Origin: Verrucomicrobiia bacterium
GTDB taxonomy: Bacteria > Verrucomicrobiota > Verrucomicrobiia > Limisphaerales > UBA11358
NCBI GenBank assembly: GCA_025451535.1
Contig: JANWKE010000045.1
Span: 1-60,284, forward strand
Length of the DNA: 60,284 nt
Direction: 5' to 3'
Shown here in pieces: positions 51,747 to 60,284 of this stretch (positions within the stretch are counted from its first letter, which is position 1; each line of letters begins with the position of its first letter). The position numbers and the translations under genes were made by a program. The notes beneath the pieces are model-generated. The model ran no database searches, was not told where the DNA came from, and was given only the letters and a program-made list of their open reading frames with translations.

Positions 51747-52886
51747 TTACAATTTCACCCAGCGCCCTTTTTGATTGGATTCCTCGACCGCCGCCAGCAC
51801 GCGTTGATTTTTTAAACCGTCTTCGAATGTCGGCTGCACCGGCTTGCCTTCCACGCAGGCGTTCACAAAATCTGCGACCGTGTGCACGAACGTGTGTTCG
51901 TAGCCGATCAGGTGGCCCGGCGGCCACCAGTTGCCCGCATACGGCTGCACCCCGCGCTCGGTGACGAGGATGTCCCGGAAACCCTGCCGGTCCTTCGGAT
52001 CGTCGCCGTTGAAAAATTTCAACCGGTTCATGTCTTCGAAATCAAAATAGAGCGAGCCCTTGCTGCCGTTGATTTCAATTTCAATGTGATTCTTGCGCCC
52101 GGCGGCAAAGCGCGTGGCCTCCAGGTTCGCCAGGACGCCGTTTTCCATCCGGCCGATGAACATCGCCGCGTCGTCCACGGTCACCTTGCCCATTTTCCGC
52201 GCGCCCCTGGCCAGCGCCTCGGCGAGCGGTCGTTCCAATACAAACGTATTGAGCAAACCGCAGACTTCCTTGAACTCACCGACCAGATAACGTCCCAGAT
52301 CAATGATGTGCGCGTTGATGTCACCGTTGGCGCCGCTGCCGCTGGTTTCTTTCTGCAGGCGCCAGTTGATGGGAAATTCCGGGTCCACCAGCCAGTCCTG
52401 GGCATAGCGCGCGTGAAAATGGAAAATTTTCCCCAGGGCACCTTCGCCGATCATTTTCTTCGCCAGCGCCATCGCCGGAATGCGCCGGTAATTGTGGCAG
52501 ACCATGTGGACGACTTTGGCCTTTTGCGCGGCGGCCAGCATGGCCTCGGCCTGCTTCACATTCAGCGCGAGCGGCTTTTCGCACAAAATGTGCTTTCCGT
52601 TCCGCGCCGCGGCGATGGCAATCTCCGCGTGCAAATCATTCGGCGCGCCGATGTCCACGATGTCAATCAACGGCGACTCGACAACTTCCTGCCAGTCCGT
52701 CGCGGCGTTTTGCCAGCCGAGCTGCGCCCGGGCTGCCTGCACGCTCGCGGCGTGGCGGCCGCAGAGGGTGTGCAGTTCCACATTGGCCTTGAGATTGAAG
52801 AAACGGGGCGCCTGCCGCCAGGCATTCGAGTGCGCCTTGCCCATGAAGCGGTAGCCGATCAGCCCGACGCGAAAAGTTCTCGCCAT
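51747..52886 (-). CDS. Gfo/Idh/MocA family oxidoreductase
   Basis: A 379-residue NAD(P)-dependent sugar-type dehydrogenase. From the ATG at 52886 ([23 protein letters not shown]) the Rossmann motif Gly-x-x-x-x-Gly is at the N-terminus. [28 protein letters not shown] carries the Glu-Lys-Pro motif, and the C-terminal domain has [22 protein letters not shown]. The upstream start at 52946 is rejected because it overlaps lpxD and adds a non-family leader. Substrate unknown; such enzymes often act on sugars or inositol derivatives. Confidence 0.93.
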   Translation of the reverse strand: MARTFRVGLIGYRFMGKAHSNAWRQAPRFFNLKANVELHTLCGRHAASVQAARAQLGWQNAATDWQEVVESPLIDIVDIGAPNDLHAEIAIAAARNGKHILCEKPLALNVKQAEAMLAAAQKAKVVHMVCHNYRRIPAMALAKKMIGEGALGKIFHFHARYAQDWLVDPEFPINWRLQKETSGSGANGDINAHIIDLGRYLVGEFKEVCGLLNTFVLERPLAEALARGARKMGKVTVDDAAMFIGRMENGVLANLEATRFAAGRKNHIEIEINGSKGSLYFDFEDMNRLKFFNGDDPKDRQGFRDILVTERGVQPYAGNWWPPGHLIGYEHTFVHTVADFVNACVEGKPVQPTFEDGLKNQRVLAAVEESNQKGRWVKL

Positions 52887-52950
52887 AAAAGTTGGGGTTG
52901 AACTGGATACGCGCGTCTTTATAGTGAGCCGCGACAGACAAGTCAATCAA

Positions 52951-53988
52951 ATGGCTTTTACAACAGCAGAAATTGCAAAACATCTTGATGGCGAAGTGCT
53001 TGGCGATGCCGCGGCGACGCTGAAAGGCTTTGCCCCGGCTGATTCCGCCAGGGCGGGCGACCTCACTTTTGCCGAAAATGACGACTTTTTCGTGCGCGCG
53101 GAGAAAAGCGCCGCTACTGCCATCATTGCGGACAAACGCTTTGCCTCGACCACAAAAATCGTGATTCGCGTGGCCAACGCGCGGGTCGCCTTCGCCAAAG
53201 CCATGGCGCTTTTTTTTCCGGAACGGACTTTTATGGCGGGCGTTCATCCGACCGCCGTTGTCGCGCCCGGCGCACAAATTGATTCCACCGCGCACGTCGG
53301 CCCGCACTGCGTTATCGGCGAGCGCGTGCGCATCGGCGCACGGACCGTTTTGCAGGGCGGCAATTTCATCGGCGACGACTCCAAACTCGGCGACGACGTA
53401 AATTTGTTCCCGAACGTTGTGGTTTATCCGCGTGCGCAAATCGGCCGGGGCGTCCGCATTCACGCCAACACGGTGATCGGGTCGGATGGTTTTGGTTACG
53501 TGCAGGACGGCGGCATCCATCGCAAAGTGCCGCAGATTGGCAACGTCGTTATCGGCGACGACGTGGAAATCGGCGCGGGCGTGACGATCGACCGCGGCGC
53601 ACTCGGCTCGACACTCATCGGCAAGGGCACGAAGATTGACAACCTTGTGCAAATCGCGCACAACGTCGAAATTGGTGAGGGCTGCCTGCTGGTTTCACAG
53701 GCGGGCATCGCCGGCAGTTCGAAACTGGGAAATTACGTCGTGCTCGCCGGTCAGGTGGGAATTGCCGGACACTTGAAAATTGGGAATCAAGTTATCGTCG
53801 CCGCGCGGGCCGGGGTGATGAACGACATACCTGATGGTGAAAAGTGGCTCGGCACGCCGGCCCAGCCGGACCGGGAGATGAAACGACAGTTCATCGCCAT
53901 CCGGCATCTTCCCGATTTGCTCAAGCGGGTCGCCGATTTGGAAAGGAAACGCGGCGCGAAAACGAAACCACGCGGCGCGCAAAAGTGA
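52951..53988 (+). CDS. lpxD: UDP-3-O-(3-hydroxyacyl)glucosamine N-acyltransferase
   Basis: A 345-residue left-handed beta-helix acyltransferase of lipid A synthesis. From [20 protein letters not shown], the N-terminal LpxD domain has [15 protein letters not shown]; the hexapeptide repeats run from about 105 to 290 (e.g. [21 protein letters not shown]). The catalytic His lies in [30 protein letters not shown]. The earlier in-frame ATG at 52924 lacks family residues. It diverges from the oxidoreductase gene and converges with the YHS-like gene. Its presence supports an LPS-containing outer membrane. Confidence 0.95.
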   Translation: MAFTTAEIAKHLDGEVLGDAAATLKGFAPADSARAGDLTFAENDDFFVRAEKSAATAIIADKRFASTTKIVIRVANARVAFAKAMALFFPERTFMAGVHPTAVVAPGAQIDSTAHVGPHCVIGERVRIGARTVLQGGNFIGDDSKLGDDVNLFPNVVVYPRAQIGRGVRIHANTVIGSDGFGYVQDGGIHRKVPQIGNVVIGDDVEIGAGVTIDRGALGSTLIGKGTKIDNLVQIAHNVEIGEGCLLVSQAGIAGSSKLGNYVVLAGQVGIAGHLKIGNQVIVAARAGVMNDIPDGEKWLGTPAQPDREMKRQFIAIRHLPDLLKRVADLERKRGAKTKPRGAQK

Positions 53989-53991
53989 CGT

Positions 53992-54294
53992 TTATTTTTG
54001 CGCTTTTGCCGCAGCTTCCTGGATTTTCTTCAAATATTTCGCCGGGTCTTTGTCGAAGTCCTTTTTGCAATTCGGGCAGCAAAGTTTGACCTCCTGGCCT
54101 TTATAAACAAAAACGTAAGGAGCACCCATCTCGCCAAGCTTATCGCCGGACACCGGGCAGGTCTTCAGCATATCCGGCCTGGGCTTCGCGTCGGCGGAAG
54201 CGGTGGAACTCGCGTCGTCCGCGCGGATGGACAGTGGAAGGAAGGCGAACGCCGCCGCCAAAATGATTCCCGTAATCAATGTAGAATTTTTCAT
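53992..54294 (-). CDS. exported YHS/TRASH-like metal-binding protein
   Basis: A 100-residue exported protein with a signal peptide (from MKNSTLITGIILAAAFAFLP). The domain at about 40-90 contains KTCPVSGDKLGEMGAPYVFVYKGQEVKLCCPNCKKDF, with the pattern Cys-Pro-x-Ser-Gly and Cys-Cys-Pro-x-Cys of small metal-binding YHS/TRASH-type proteins. It ends 3 bases from the lpxD stop, tail to tail. A role in periplasmic metal handling is inferred. Confidence 0.85.
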   Translation of the reverse strand: MKNSTLITGIILAAAFAFLPLSIRADDASSTASADAKPRPDMLKTCPVSGDKLGEMGAPYVFVYKGQEVKLCCPNCKKDFDKDPAKYLKKIQEAAAKAQK

Positions 54295-54410
54295 GCGGCG
54301 CATAATGACGCATTAAATCAGCCGTGTGTCAAATCATCCACCTCGTTGGGTGGCATCGCCCTGCTGCGGTCAGGTTCAGCGACGCTTCCACCGGGACGCC
54401 GGGACTATCG

Positions 54411-54440
54411 TTTCATTCGTGCGAATCCGTGAAATCCATG
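54411..54440. repeat. 10-bp-phased array (ATCCGTG type)
   Basis: Decamers tttcattcgt, gcgaatccgt and gaaatccatg in register; complement of the GATGGACACG-type arrays elsewhere. Confidence 0.6.
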
Positions 54441-54599
54441 TCTTGCTGCGGCGGCAACGCAGAAACCGAATCGTGATACGCCGTTAATCGGCCCCGCCGA
54501 CGCCAAAAGAACAGTAGTTTTAAAAATGTTGTTCATTTTTAGAAAAAGGATTGCGAATGATGGAGGGCATGTTAGGATACGGTTGAATTTCAGGAAGAT

Positions 54600-54861
54600 A
54601 AGTGTCTGGCAGTTATTGCCGCGCGAGCAGACCCCGAAGGTGTGCAGGAGCCTACCCCACGACAAGCCCGGTTCATTTGCAGGTTGTGACTGTCCCGCAA
54701 CAGTCGGCGGTGACAACTGAAAAGTCGGTATGAGACTAAACCAATTCTGGCGGGAAATTGCGAACGGAGGACCCGGGGAAGCCACTGTAAGTGAGTATCG
54801 GAACGAATGGGTCCCAAGCGTATCTGGAATTCTGGCGTGGCTTGCCAGCGCCCTGTTTTTT
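54600..54861 (+). ncRNA. structured 5' leader of the C10 peptidase gene (riboswitch-like)
   Basis: Nested pairings are visible. GGTTGT/ACAACT (about 54682 and 54713) enclose the perfect hairpin GACTGT cccgca ACAGTC; GGACCC (54769-54774) pairs with GGGTCC (54809-54814) around a CACT gta AGTG hairpin; the terminator follows. Segments such as CCCGCAAC, GAAAAGTC and GCCACTGT recall cobalamin riboswitches, but they are not in the canonical order, so the class is left open. The GGAGGT site and the ATG come 85 bases after the terminator. Confidence 0.4.
54834..54861 (+). terminator. intrinsic terminator upstream of the C10 peptidase start
   Basis: GGCG-TGG cttg CCA-g-CGCC forms a GC-rich stem with one bulged base, followed by ctgTTTTTT. 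An alternative pairing CTGGC/GCCAG uses the same bases. Being upstream of the gene it points to attenuation control. Confidence 0.6.
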
Positions 54862-54946
54862 CGTTGGAGCTGTGCCATTCACGGACGGAAGGATGCCTCC
54901 GTACAAACAGCCCGCTAAACCATGCAAACATGATCGGAGGTCAAGT

Positions 54947-57900
54947 ATGAACAAGACTCGAATTGGCTTGGATAACCCTTCGCCTTCAGCGCTGACCGGA
55001 AACCGGCCGAACGCCAATCTGCGCGTTTCCCGTTTGTACCGGGACGGAGCCGGTAACCCGATCTTTCATGCCCTCAAAGTTCTCTCCCTTGTGCTGCTGC
55101 TGTTTATGTGGCCACAGGGTGTATGGGGTGGCCCGGTGAGCGCGCAGCAGGCGAAGGACGCGGTTGTCAGCTGGCTGAGAGCAGACCAATCCCCTCTCCA
55201 GGCGACCATGGGACAACAGGTAAAACAGGTGGAGTCATTTGCTGATGCCCGCGGAACGCCGCTTTATTTTGTGGTCTATCTGGATCCAGACGGTTTTGTC
55301 ATCGTTGCGGCGGACGACCTTGTCGAGCCGATCATCGGCTTCGCTCCCAGTGGCCGGTTCGATCCTTCCACCGACAATCCTTTGGGCGCGCTGGTCAGCA
55401 ATGATCTGCCCGGCCGGATTGCAGGGGCGAATGGTATCGAGGCCGCCAGAGCACAAGGTCCATTCCTGGCTGCGCGCAACAAATGGGAACGGCTCAAAAG
55501 CGCCAAACCAATTGCTGCCGGGATTGATCTCGGTCTTCCAAGCGTTTCAGATGTCCGGGTTGCGCCGTTGACCCAAACCACCTGGGACCAATCCACGGTG
55601 GGCGGGAACGCCTGCTACAATTACTACACACCTCCATATGGGGCAGGGTCTTCTGCGAACTATGTTTGCGGCTGTGTGGCCACGGCCATGGCGCAACTCA
55701 TGCGGTACTGGCAGTATCCCGTCAATGGTGTCGGCACGGCCTCCTTCACCATCTATGTGACTGACGTGCAGCAAAGCCGGAGCCTGCTGGGAGGCAATGG
55801 CGCGGGAGGTCCCTATAATTGGGGCAATATGGTTCTGTCCCCGAATGGTTCCAGCACACTTGCACAACGCCAGGCCATCGGGGCGTTGTGCGCTGATGCC
55901 GGCGTTTCCGTCAGCATGCAATATAACATGCAAGGGAGCGGGGAATCCGGTGCGTACATGGAAGATGTGCCAGGCGCTTTGGTCCGGACTTTTGGATTTG
56001 CCAATGTTGTCTGCGGGGATAACAACACCGCTGATATCGGGCCCGGATTGATTGGCATGGTGAATCCCAACCTGGATGCCGGCTGTCCGGTATTGTTGGG
56101 CATCAGTGGTGATGGTGGTCATGCCATCGTCTGTGATGGTTACGGCTATAATTTGTCCACGCTCTATCATCACTTGAACCTCGGCTGGTCCGGCTCTGAC
56201 ACCGCCTGGTATAATCTGCCGAATATTGATGCCGGAGGCTATGCTTTCAATTCGGTGGATGCGTGCGTTTACAATGCCTGGACCAATGGCACCGGCGAAA
56301 TCATCAGCGGACGGATTACCGATGACAGTGGAACTCCCGTCGCCGGGGTCCTCGTAACCGCCGCGCGGACCGGCGGTGGAACCTATACGACGACGAGCAA
56401 AGCCAACGGAATCTACGCCCTGGCAAAAATCCCTGCCGCCTCGACTTATACGGTAAGCGCGAGCAAAGCCGGCTACGTCTTCGTCAACCAGATCGCCACC
56501 ACGGGCCAGTCCACGGACAATTCCCCGACTTCCGGAAACCAATGGGCAGTTGATTTTGTCCAGACTGACTCCAACAATCCGACCAGTTTTTTGGCGGCCC
56601 CGGTCAACGCTTCCCGCATTGACCTGTCCTGGGGAAAAAATCCATCCGGCGACAATGTCATGGTGGCCTGGAATACCAGCGCCACGTTCGGGACGCCCTC
56701 CGGGACCTACTCCACCGGTGACCCGATCGCCGGCGGCGGCACCGTGCTCTATAACGGCAGTGCGACCTCCGTGTCCCACGTCGGACTGTCCGCCGGGACC
56801 ACGTATTTTTACAGGGCGTGGTCCGTGCGCAACGGCCCCGGCTATTCAACGGGTGTGGCGGGCTCGGCCACCACCGTCCACGGCGTACCCTTCACGGAGG
56901 GTTTTGAAAACGCGGGTTCGATTCCCAATGGCTGGACGCAGGAATACGTCACCGGCACCGTGGACTGGAGCTTCCAGAACGGCGACGGCTTCGGCTATCC
57001 GGCCAGCGCTCGTGGAGGCAGTTACAACGCGCTCCTTTATTACAGTGACGAATCGGACCACAAGACAAAATTGGTTACGCCGATGATTGACTTGGGTACG
57101 GCCGCCACCAATGCGCAACTGACTTTCTGGCATTTCATGGGAGGGTGGCCGCCCGACCAGGATGAACTCAGGGTTTACTCCAGGACATCCTCCGGCGGGT
57201 CGTGGACTCTGCTGGCAACCTATACCACGAGTGTGGCCTCGTGGACCCAATGGACAATTTCCCTGCCGAATCCGAACAGCACCTATTTCGTCGCCTTTGA
57301 AGGCAATGCCAGGTTTGGCTATGGCGTCTGCATTGACGACGTGGCCATTACGGCTCAGAACCCGGTAATCGTGCCGTGCCTCTATTCCTTCTCTCTGGAC
57401 ACCGACCCCGGATGGACGCGGCAGGGCCAGTGGGCGTTTGGCCATCCCACGGGCCAGGGTGGGACGACTTATGGCTATCCTGACCCGGCCAGCGGGGCCA
57501 CGGGCGCCAACGTTTTTGGGGTGAATCTCTCCGGCGATTATTCGACTGCGGCGGGTGGCCCCTATTACCTCACCGCCGGCCCGCTAAACTTTACCGGCTA
57601 CACGAATGTCATCCTGCAGTTCCAACGCTGGCTCAATTCGGATTATCAGCCTTACGCTTACGCCACGGTTGACGTTTCCAGCAATGGCACCACGTGGATG
57701 CCAGTCTTCAACAATGGTACCAGTGCCATCACCGACTCCGCCTGGACCGGTTGCCAGTACGACATTACTGCCACCGCGAAGAACCAGGCCAGCGTCTACG
57801 TTCGTTGGGGTTACCAGATTGCTGTCGGGGCCTACGCTTACTCCGGCTGGAACATTGATGACATCGGATTTTTAGGGTTACCAGCGCGTGTGCCGCGCAT

Positions 57901-58117
57901 GGGCCTCGTGCTGTCGGACACCAATCTGGTAATCAATTGTGCGAATGGGACACCAAACGGAACCTATTACATGTTGATGTCCACCAACCTGGCGTTGCCG
58001 CGTACGAACTGGACGGTGATGCGGACCAATATTTTTGACGGAAGCGGCTGCTGTGCGATTACGAACCGGCTGGGTTCCGGTTTCCCACAGCAGTTCTTCC
58101 TCCTTCGGTCGCCGTAG
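54947..58117 (+). CDS. secreted C10-family (streptopain-like) cysteine protease
   Basis: A 1056-residue exported protease. The ATG at 54947 has a perfect GGAGGT five bases upstream. The signal segment is at about 44-63 after a long basic N-terminus. An inhibitory prodomain follows (about 65-175, VSAQQAKDAVVSWLR and GFVIVAADDLVEPIIGF). The C10 peptidase domain (about 200-445) has the catalytic Cys in SANYVCGCVATAMAQLM and His in GDGGHAIVCDGYG. Next come a carboxypeptidase-regulatory-like domain (about 450-530), a fibronectin III-like region (about 545-640) and two beta-sandwich domains (about 645-985). The last 70 residues (YYMLMSTNLALPRTNW ... QQFFLLRSP) are the verrucomicrobial C-terminal domain also seen in the propeller protein. 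Confidence 0.9.
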   Translation: MNKTRIGLDNPSPSALTGNRPNANLRVSRLYRDGAGNPIFHALKVLSLVLLLFMWPQGVWGGPVSAQQAKDAVVSWLRADQSPLQATMGQQVKQVESFADARGTPLYFVVYLDPDGFVIVAADDLVEPIIGFAPSGRFDPSTDNPLGALVSNDLPGRIAGANGIEAARAQGPFLAARNKWERLKSAKPIAAGIDLGLPSVSDVRVAPLTQTTWDQSTVGGNACYNYYTPPYGAGSSANYVCGCVATAMAQLMRYWQYPVNGVGTASFTIYVTDVQQSRSLLGGNGAGGPYNWGNMVLSPNGSSTLAQRQAIGALCADAGVSVSMQYNMQGSGESGAYMEDVPGALVRTFGFANVVCGDNNTADIGPGLIGMVNPNLDAGCPVLLGISGDGGHAIVCDGYGYNLSTLYHHLNLGWSGSDTAWYNLPNIDAGGYAFNSVDACVYNAWTNGTGEIISGRITDDSGTPVAGVLVTAARTGGGTYTTTSKANGIYALAKIPAASTYTVSASKAGYVFVNQIATTGQSTDNSPTSGNQWAVDFVQTDSNNPTSFLAAPVNASRIDLSWGKNPSGDNVMVAWNTSATFGTPSGTYSTGDPIAGGGTVLYNGSATSVSHVGLSAGTTYFYRAWSVRNGPGYSTGVAGSATTVHGVPFTEGFENAGSIPNGWTQEYVTGTVDWSFQNGDGFGYPASARGGSYNALLYYSDESDHKTKLVTPMIDLGTAATNAQLTFWHFMGGWPPDQDELRVYSRTSSGGSWTLLATYTTSVASWTQWTISLPNPNSTYFVAFEGNARFGYGVCIDDVAITAQNPVIVPCLYSFSLDTDPGWTRQGQWAFGHPTGQGGTTYGYPDPASGATGANVFGVNLSGDYSTAAGGPYYLTAGPLNFTGYTNVILQFQRWLNSDYQPYAYATVDVSSNGTTWMPVFNNGTSAITDSAWTGCQYDITATAKNQASVYVRWGYQIAVGAYAYSGWNIDDIGFLGLPARVPRMGLVLSDTNLVINCANGTPNGTYYMLMSTNLALPRTNWTVMRTNIFDGSGCCAITNRLGSGFPQQFFLLRSP

Positions 58118-58231
58118 GCAAAACGTGGTCCGCTGGTGGCAACAACGACGCGAGGGTGCAGGCAAGAATTCTGCGCCGTCGCGGTTTGCCTAACTTAAAA
58201 CCTCATTTCGGCTTTAACTCAGGAAACAGAA

Positions 58232-60241
58232 TCACGGCGCAGAGGCTTCCGCCTCAAATCGGGCCAGCTCGGTTCCCGCTTTTTCCCATTCCGCATTCGC
58301 CGCGGCCAGGTGGCTATGAACTTCCATCAATTCGCGGTTGATGGGCATCACGCGCCCGCCTGCGTAGTTTTCCGGCTTCTCCAGTTCCGCCGTCAGTTCC
58401 TGCTCACGCGCTTCCAGTTCCGCGATTTCCTTTTCGAGCGCGGCAATGCGTTGCTGGATTTCACGTTTCTGGCGTGAACGCGCCTGCCGTTGCTCGGCCT
58501 CCGCGCGACGCTGTTCCTTGCGGTCACTCGCAGTCGGCCTGATATCGGTGGGCGGAGTTACCCGATGCCCTGACGGATTATTGGGACTCGTGGAACTCGT
58601 CCCTCCGGAACTGGAGGTCAGCGCCGCGCGGGCGGATTGCGAGGTCTTGTCGAGGTAATACTGGTAGCCGCCGGTGAAATGCCGGAGCCGGCCGTTCTCG
58701 ACGCGCACGACGTGGTTTGCCAGCACGCGGATGAAATGCACGTCGTGGCTGATGAAAATCAACGTGCCTTCGTAGGGCTGCAACGCCTCGATGAGCGCGT
58801 CCACGCTCGCAAGGTCGAGATGCGTCGTCGGCTCATCCATCAACAACAGGTTCGGCGGATCGAGCAACAGTTTCACGAGCGCCAGCCGGCTTTTCTCACC
58901 GCCGCTCAGTACGCTCACCGGCTTGAACACGTCGTCGCCGCGAAACAGGAAACTGCCGAGCACGGTGCGCACGAATTGTTCCGTCACCCGTTGCGGGGTT
59001 TCCATCGCCTCCTGCAAAACGGTGTGTTTCGGATTGAGCATCTGCGCGCGATGCTGGGCGAAGTAACCGGATTTTGCGTTGTGCCCGAGCCGGTGTTCGC
59101 CCGCCAGCGGGTGCAACACACCGGCCAGGAGTTTCAGTAAAGTGGATTTCCCTGCGCCGTTCGGCCCGACCAGCACGATGCGCTGTCCGCGCTCAGCCTC
59201 GAAATTCAAGTTTTCGTAGATGAGTTTGGTGCTTGGATGGAGCGCGGCTGTCTCAGCCGCAGCGCCTGCCAACGCCGAGGATGCCGGTGAATTCCCGGCT
59301 TCTCCTGCATTCGGGTGTGCTGCGGCTGGGACAGCCGCGCTCCGGCTTTCAGGATACCCAAACTTCACATGCTTCAGCGTGATGACACGATGGCCGCTGC
59401 GCTGCGGTTGTGGGAAACGGAAACCCACCGTCGGGCCCGGTCCGTCGGGCGTCTCCACCATGTCCTCCTTGAGCCGCTCAATCTGCTTCAGCTTGCTCTG
59501 CGCCTGCGCGGCCTTGGTGTTCTTGGCGCGGAACCGGTCCACGAACAGTTGCATCCGGTCAATCTCGCGCTGTTGCGCCTTGGCCGTGGCGGCCATCGTC
59601 ACTTCCGCGGCGGCGCGTTGTTCGAGGTATTCGTCGTAATTGCCGGTGTAACGCAGCACGCGCGAGGAGCGCAACTCGGCGACATGCGTGCAGAGGCGGT
59701 TGAGAAATTCGCGGTCGTGCGAGATGAGCAGGATGGCGCCGGGATAATGCCGCAGGTAATCCTGGAACCACAGGAGTGTTTCGAGGTCGAGATGGTTCGT
59801 CGGCTCATCGAGCATCAGCACGTCCGGCTCCTGCACCAGCAGCCGCGCCAGGTGCACGCGCATTACCCAGCCGCCGCTCAATTCACGCGCCGGACGCATG
59901 AAATCCGTCTGTTTGAAGCCGAGATGGGCGAGAATCTGTTTCGCCCTGGCGACGAACTGGCCGTCGTGTTCATGGTCGTGCGGCACGGCAATGTCGAGGA
60001 CGGCCTCGTTGTCGGCGGGTTCGCTCTCCTGCGGCAGGTAACCGAACCGCGTGCCGCGGATGAATGTGACCTCGCCTGCGTCCGGCGATTCCTGGCCGAG
60101 AATGATCTTGAGCAACGTGGATTTGCCGGCGCCGTTCGGCCCAACCAGCCCGACGCGTTCGCCGGACTGGAGCGTGAGCGAGACGTCGTCAAACAATTCG
60201 CGTCCGCCAAATGATTTGGAAAGTCCGGCTACGGTAAGCAT
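58232..60241 (-). CDS. ABC-F family ATPase
   Basis: A 669-residue protein with two ABC ATPase domains and no membrane segment, as in ribosome-associated ABC-F factors (Uup/EttA/YbiT types). Walker A GPNGAGKSTLLK occurs at about 34 and about 360, the signatures are LSGGWVMRV and LSGGEKSRLAL, and Walker B segments DVLMLDEPTNHLDLETL and LLLMDEPTTHLDLASV. The linker between the domains contains KAAQAQSKLKQIERLKEDM. A palindromic element adds about 35 Ala-rich residues (about 300-334) at the start of the second domain. A basic coiled coil (about 565-665) ends the protein, as in Uup. Confidence 0.93.
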   Translation of the reverse strand: MLTVAGLSKSFGGRELFDDVSLTLQSGERVGLVGPNGAGKSTLLKIILGQESPDAGEVTFIRGTRFGYLPQESEPADNEAVLDIAVPHDHEHDGQFVARAKQILAHLGFKQTDFMRPARELSGGWVMRVHLARLLVQEPDVLMLDEPTNHLDLETLLWFQDYLRHYPGAILLISHDREFLNRLCTHVAELRSSRVLRYTGNYDEYLEQRAAAEVTMAATAKAQQREIDRMQLFVDRFRAKNTKAAQAQSKLKQIERLKEDMVETPDGPGPTVGFRFPQPQRSGHRVITLKHVKFGYPESRSAAVPAAAHPNAGEAGNSPASSALAGAAAETAALHPSTKLIYENLNFEAERGQRIVLVGPNGAGKSTLLKLLAGVLHPLAGEHRLGHNAKSGYFAQHRAQMLNPKHTVLQEAMETPQRVTEQFVRTVLGSFLFRGDDVFKPVSVLSGGEKSRLALVKLLLDPPNLLLMDEPTTHLDLASVDALIEALQPYEGTLIFISHDVHFIRVLANHVVRVENGRLRHFTGGYQYYLDKTSQSARAALTSSSGGTSSTSPNNPSGHRVTPPTDIRPTASDRKEQRRAEAEQRQARSRQKREIQQRIAALEKEIAELEAREQELTAELEKPENYAGGRVMPINRELMEVHSHLAAANAEWEKAGTELARFEAEASAP
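59239..59343. repeat. chained-hairpin element inside the ABC-F gene
   Basis: A 105-bp element with perfect 14-bp inverted ends GGAGCGCGGCTGTC (59239-59252) and GACAGCCGCGCTCC (59330-59343). GCGGCTG tct CAGCCGC forms a hairpin inside the left end. Read in frame as an Ala-rich insert. Confidence 0.85.
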
Positions 60242-60246
60242 TTTGT

Positions 60247-60270
60247 GTAGGACAGGCGTCGCGCCTGTCT
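60247..60270. repeat. palindrome upstream of the ABC-F gene
   Basis: GACAGGCG tcg CGCCTGTC (60251-60269) is a perfect 8-bp hairpin preceded by GTAG. It lies just upstream of the ABC-F start and belongs to the same family of GTAG-bounded palindromes. Confidence 0.7.
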
Positions 60271-60284
60271 CAAATTATTTTGAA

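Larger units (their letters stand above)
54295..54946. other. long intergenic region with structured leader
   Basis: This 652-base space separates the divergent YHS-like and C10 peptidase genes. It contains a 10-bp-phased array (54411-54440), a structured segment with several hairpins (54600-54861) ending in an intrinsic terminator, and a strong GGAGGT ribosome binding site at 54936-54941 before the ATG at 54947. No gene is called in it. Confidence 0.7.

Noticed and set aside
52887-52946. Upstream start for the Gfo/Idh gene
   Set aside because: The extra 20 residues do not match the family N-terminus, which begins right at the Rossmann strand after the ATG at 52886.
54680-54800. Canonical cobalamin riboswitch
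   Set aside because: CCCGCAAC, GAAAAGTC and GCCACTG segments occur, but the GGGAA...GGTG core does not precede them and a B12-box is not convincing; kept only as an unclassified leader.
55547-56779. Minus-strand open frame of 410 codons
   Set aside because: Antisense to the C10 peptidase domain; Gly/Arg/Ile-rich with no motif.

Overview
The window is about 60 kb of GC-rich bacterial chromosome and looks like Verrucomicrobiota, most probably the Pedosphaera/Limisphaera side. This placement is inference from gene content: a zinc-ribbon Ser/Thr kinase beside an ECF-type sigma factor, futalosine-pathway menaquinone genes (mqnE, mqnA, with ubiX/ubiA relatives), LpxD and outer-membrane efflux proteins (Gram-negative envelope), very long secreted proteins ending in a 'STN(L)...W' C-terminal domain, and many dispersed palindromic and short phased repeats. 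There is no phage, integrase, transposase or CRISPR array.

Layout. 1-5.3 kb: minus-strand housekeeping genes (YajQ, DUF3276, PIN-PhoH ATPase), a membrane protein, a GST, and two plus-strand coiled-coil/tail-anchor proteins. 5.3-9.5 kb: ogt, an amidase, then ubiX, a four-helix-bundle gene and ubiA; this stretch is full of repeats. 9.5-14 kb: receptor-like Ser/Thr kinase, small protein, sigma factor. 14-24.7 kb: RNase R, mqnE, a giant secreted propeller/Ig protein, lipoprotein, mqnA, nucleotidyltransferase, ECF sigma factor. 24.9-28.4 kb: glnD, tRNA-Gly(CCC), a small winged-helix protein. 28.4-40.4 kb: metal-resistance island with a cnrYXH-like anti-sigma/sensor/sigma module, small secreted and metal-binding proteins, a complete cusCBA-like RND efflux system with four heavy-metal-binding domains on the adaptor, a truncated DNA methyltransferase and a CDF transporter. 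40.4-46.7 kb: minus-strand aminotransferase, GspF-like protein, thioredoxin, RRM protein, accC, accB, aroQ and tRNA-Leu(CAG). 46.8-51.7 kb: three-gene phosphorelay. 51.7-60.3 kb: Gfo/Idh oxidoreductase, lpxD, YHS-like metal protein, a C10 peptidase behind a structured leader with a terminator, and an ABC-F ATPase.

The most unusual signal is the repeats. (1) Arrays with strict 7-bp phasing, one pair of which forms inverted arms around a four-helix-bundle (23S intervening-sequence-type) gene inserted between ubiX and ubiA; another pair forms a compact hairpin without a gene 1 kb downstream; a third encodes the 7-residue repeats at the amidase C-terminus. (2) About 105-120 bp chained-hairpin elements with GTAGCGC/GCGCTAC-like ends lying in frame inside four conserved enzymes (Ogt, the kinase activation loop, MqnE, ABC-F), comparable in principle to Rickettsia palindromic elements. 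(3) Arrays with 10-bp phasing in intergenic spaces. All coordinates and motifs were read by eye; family names come from recognised motifs, without database searches.
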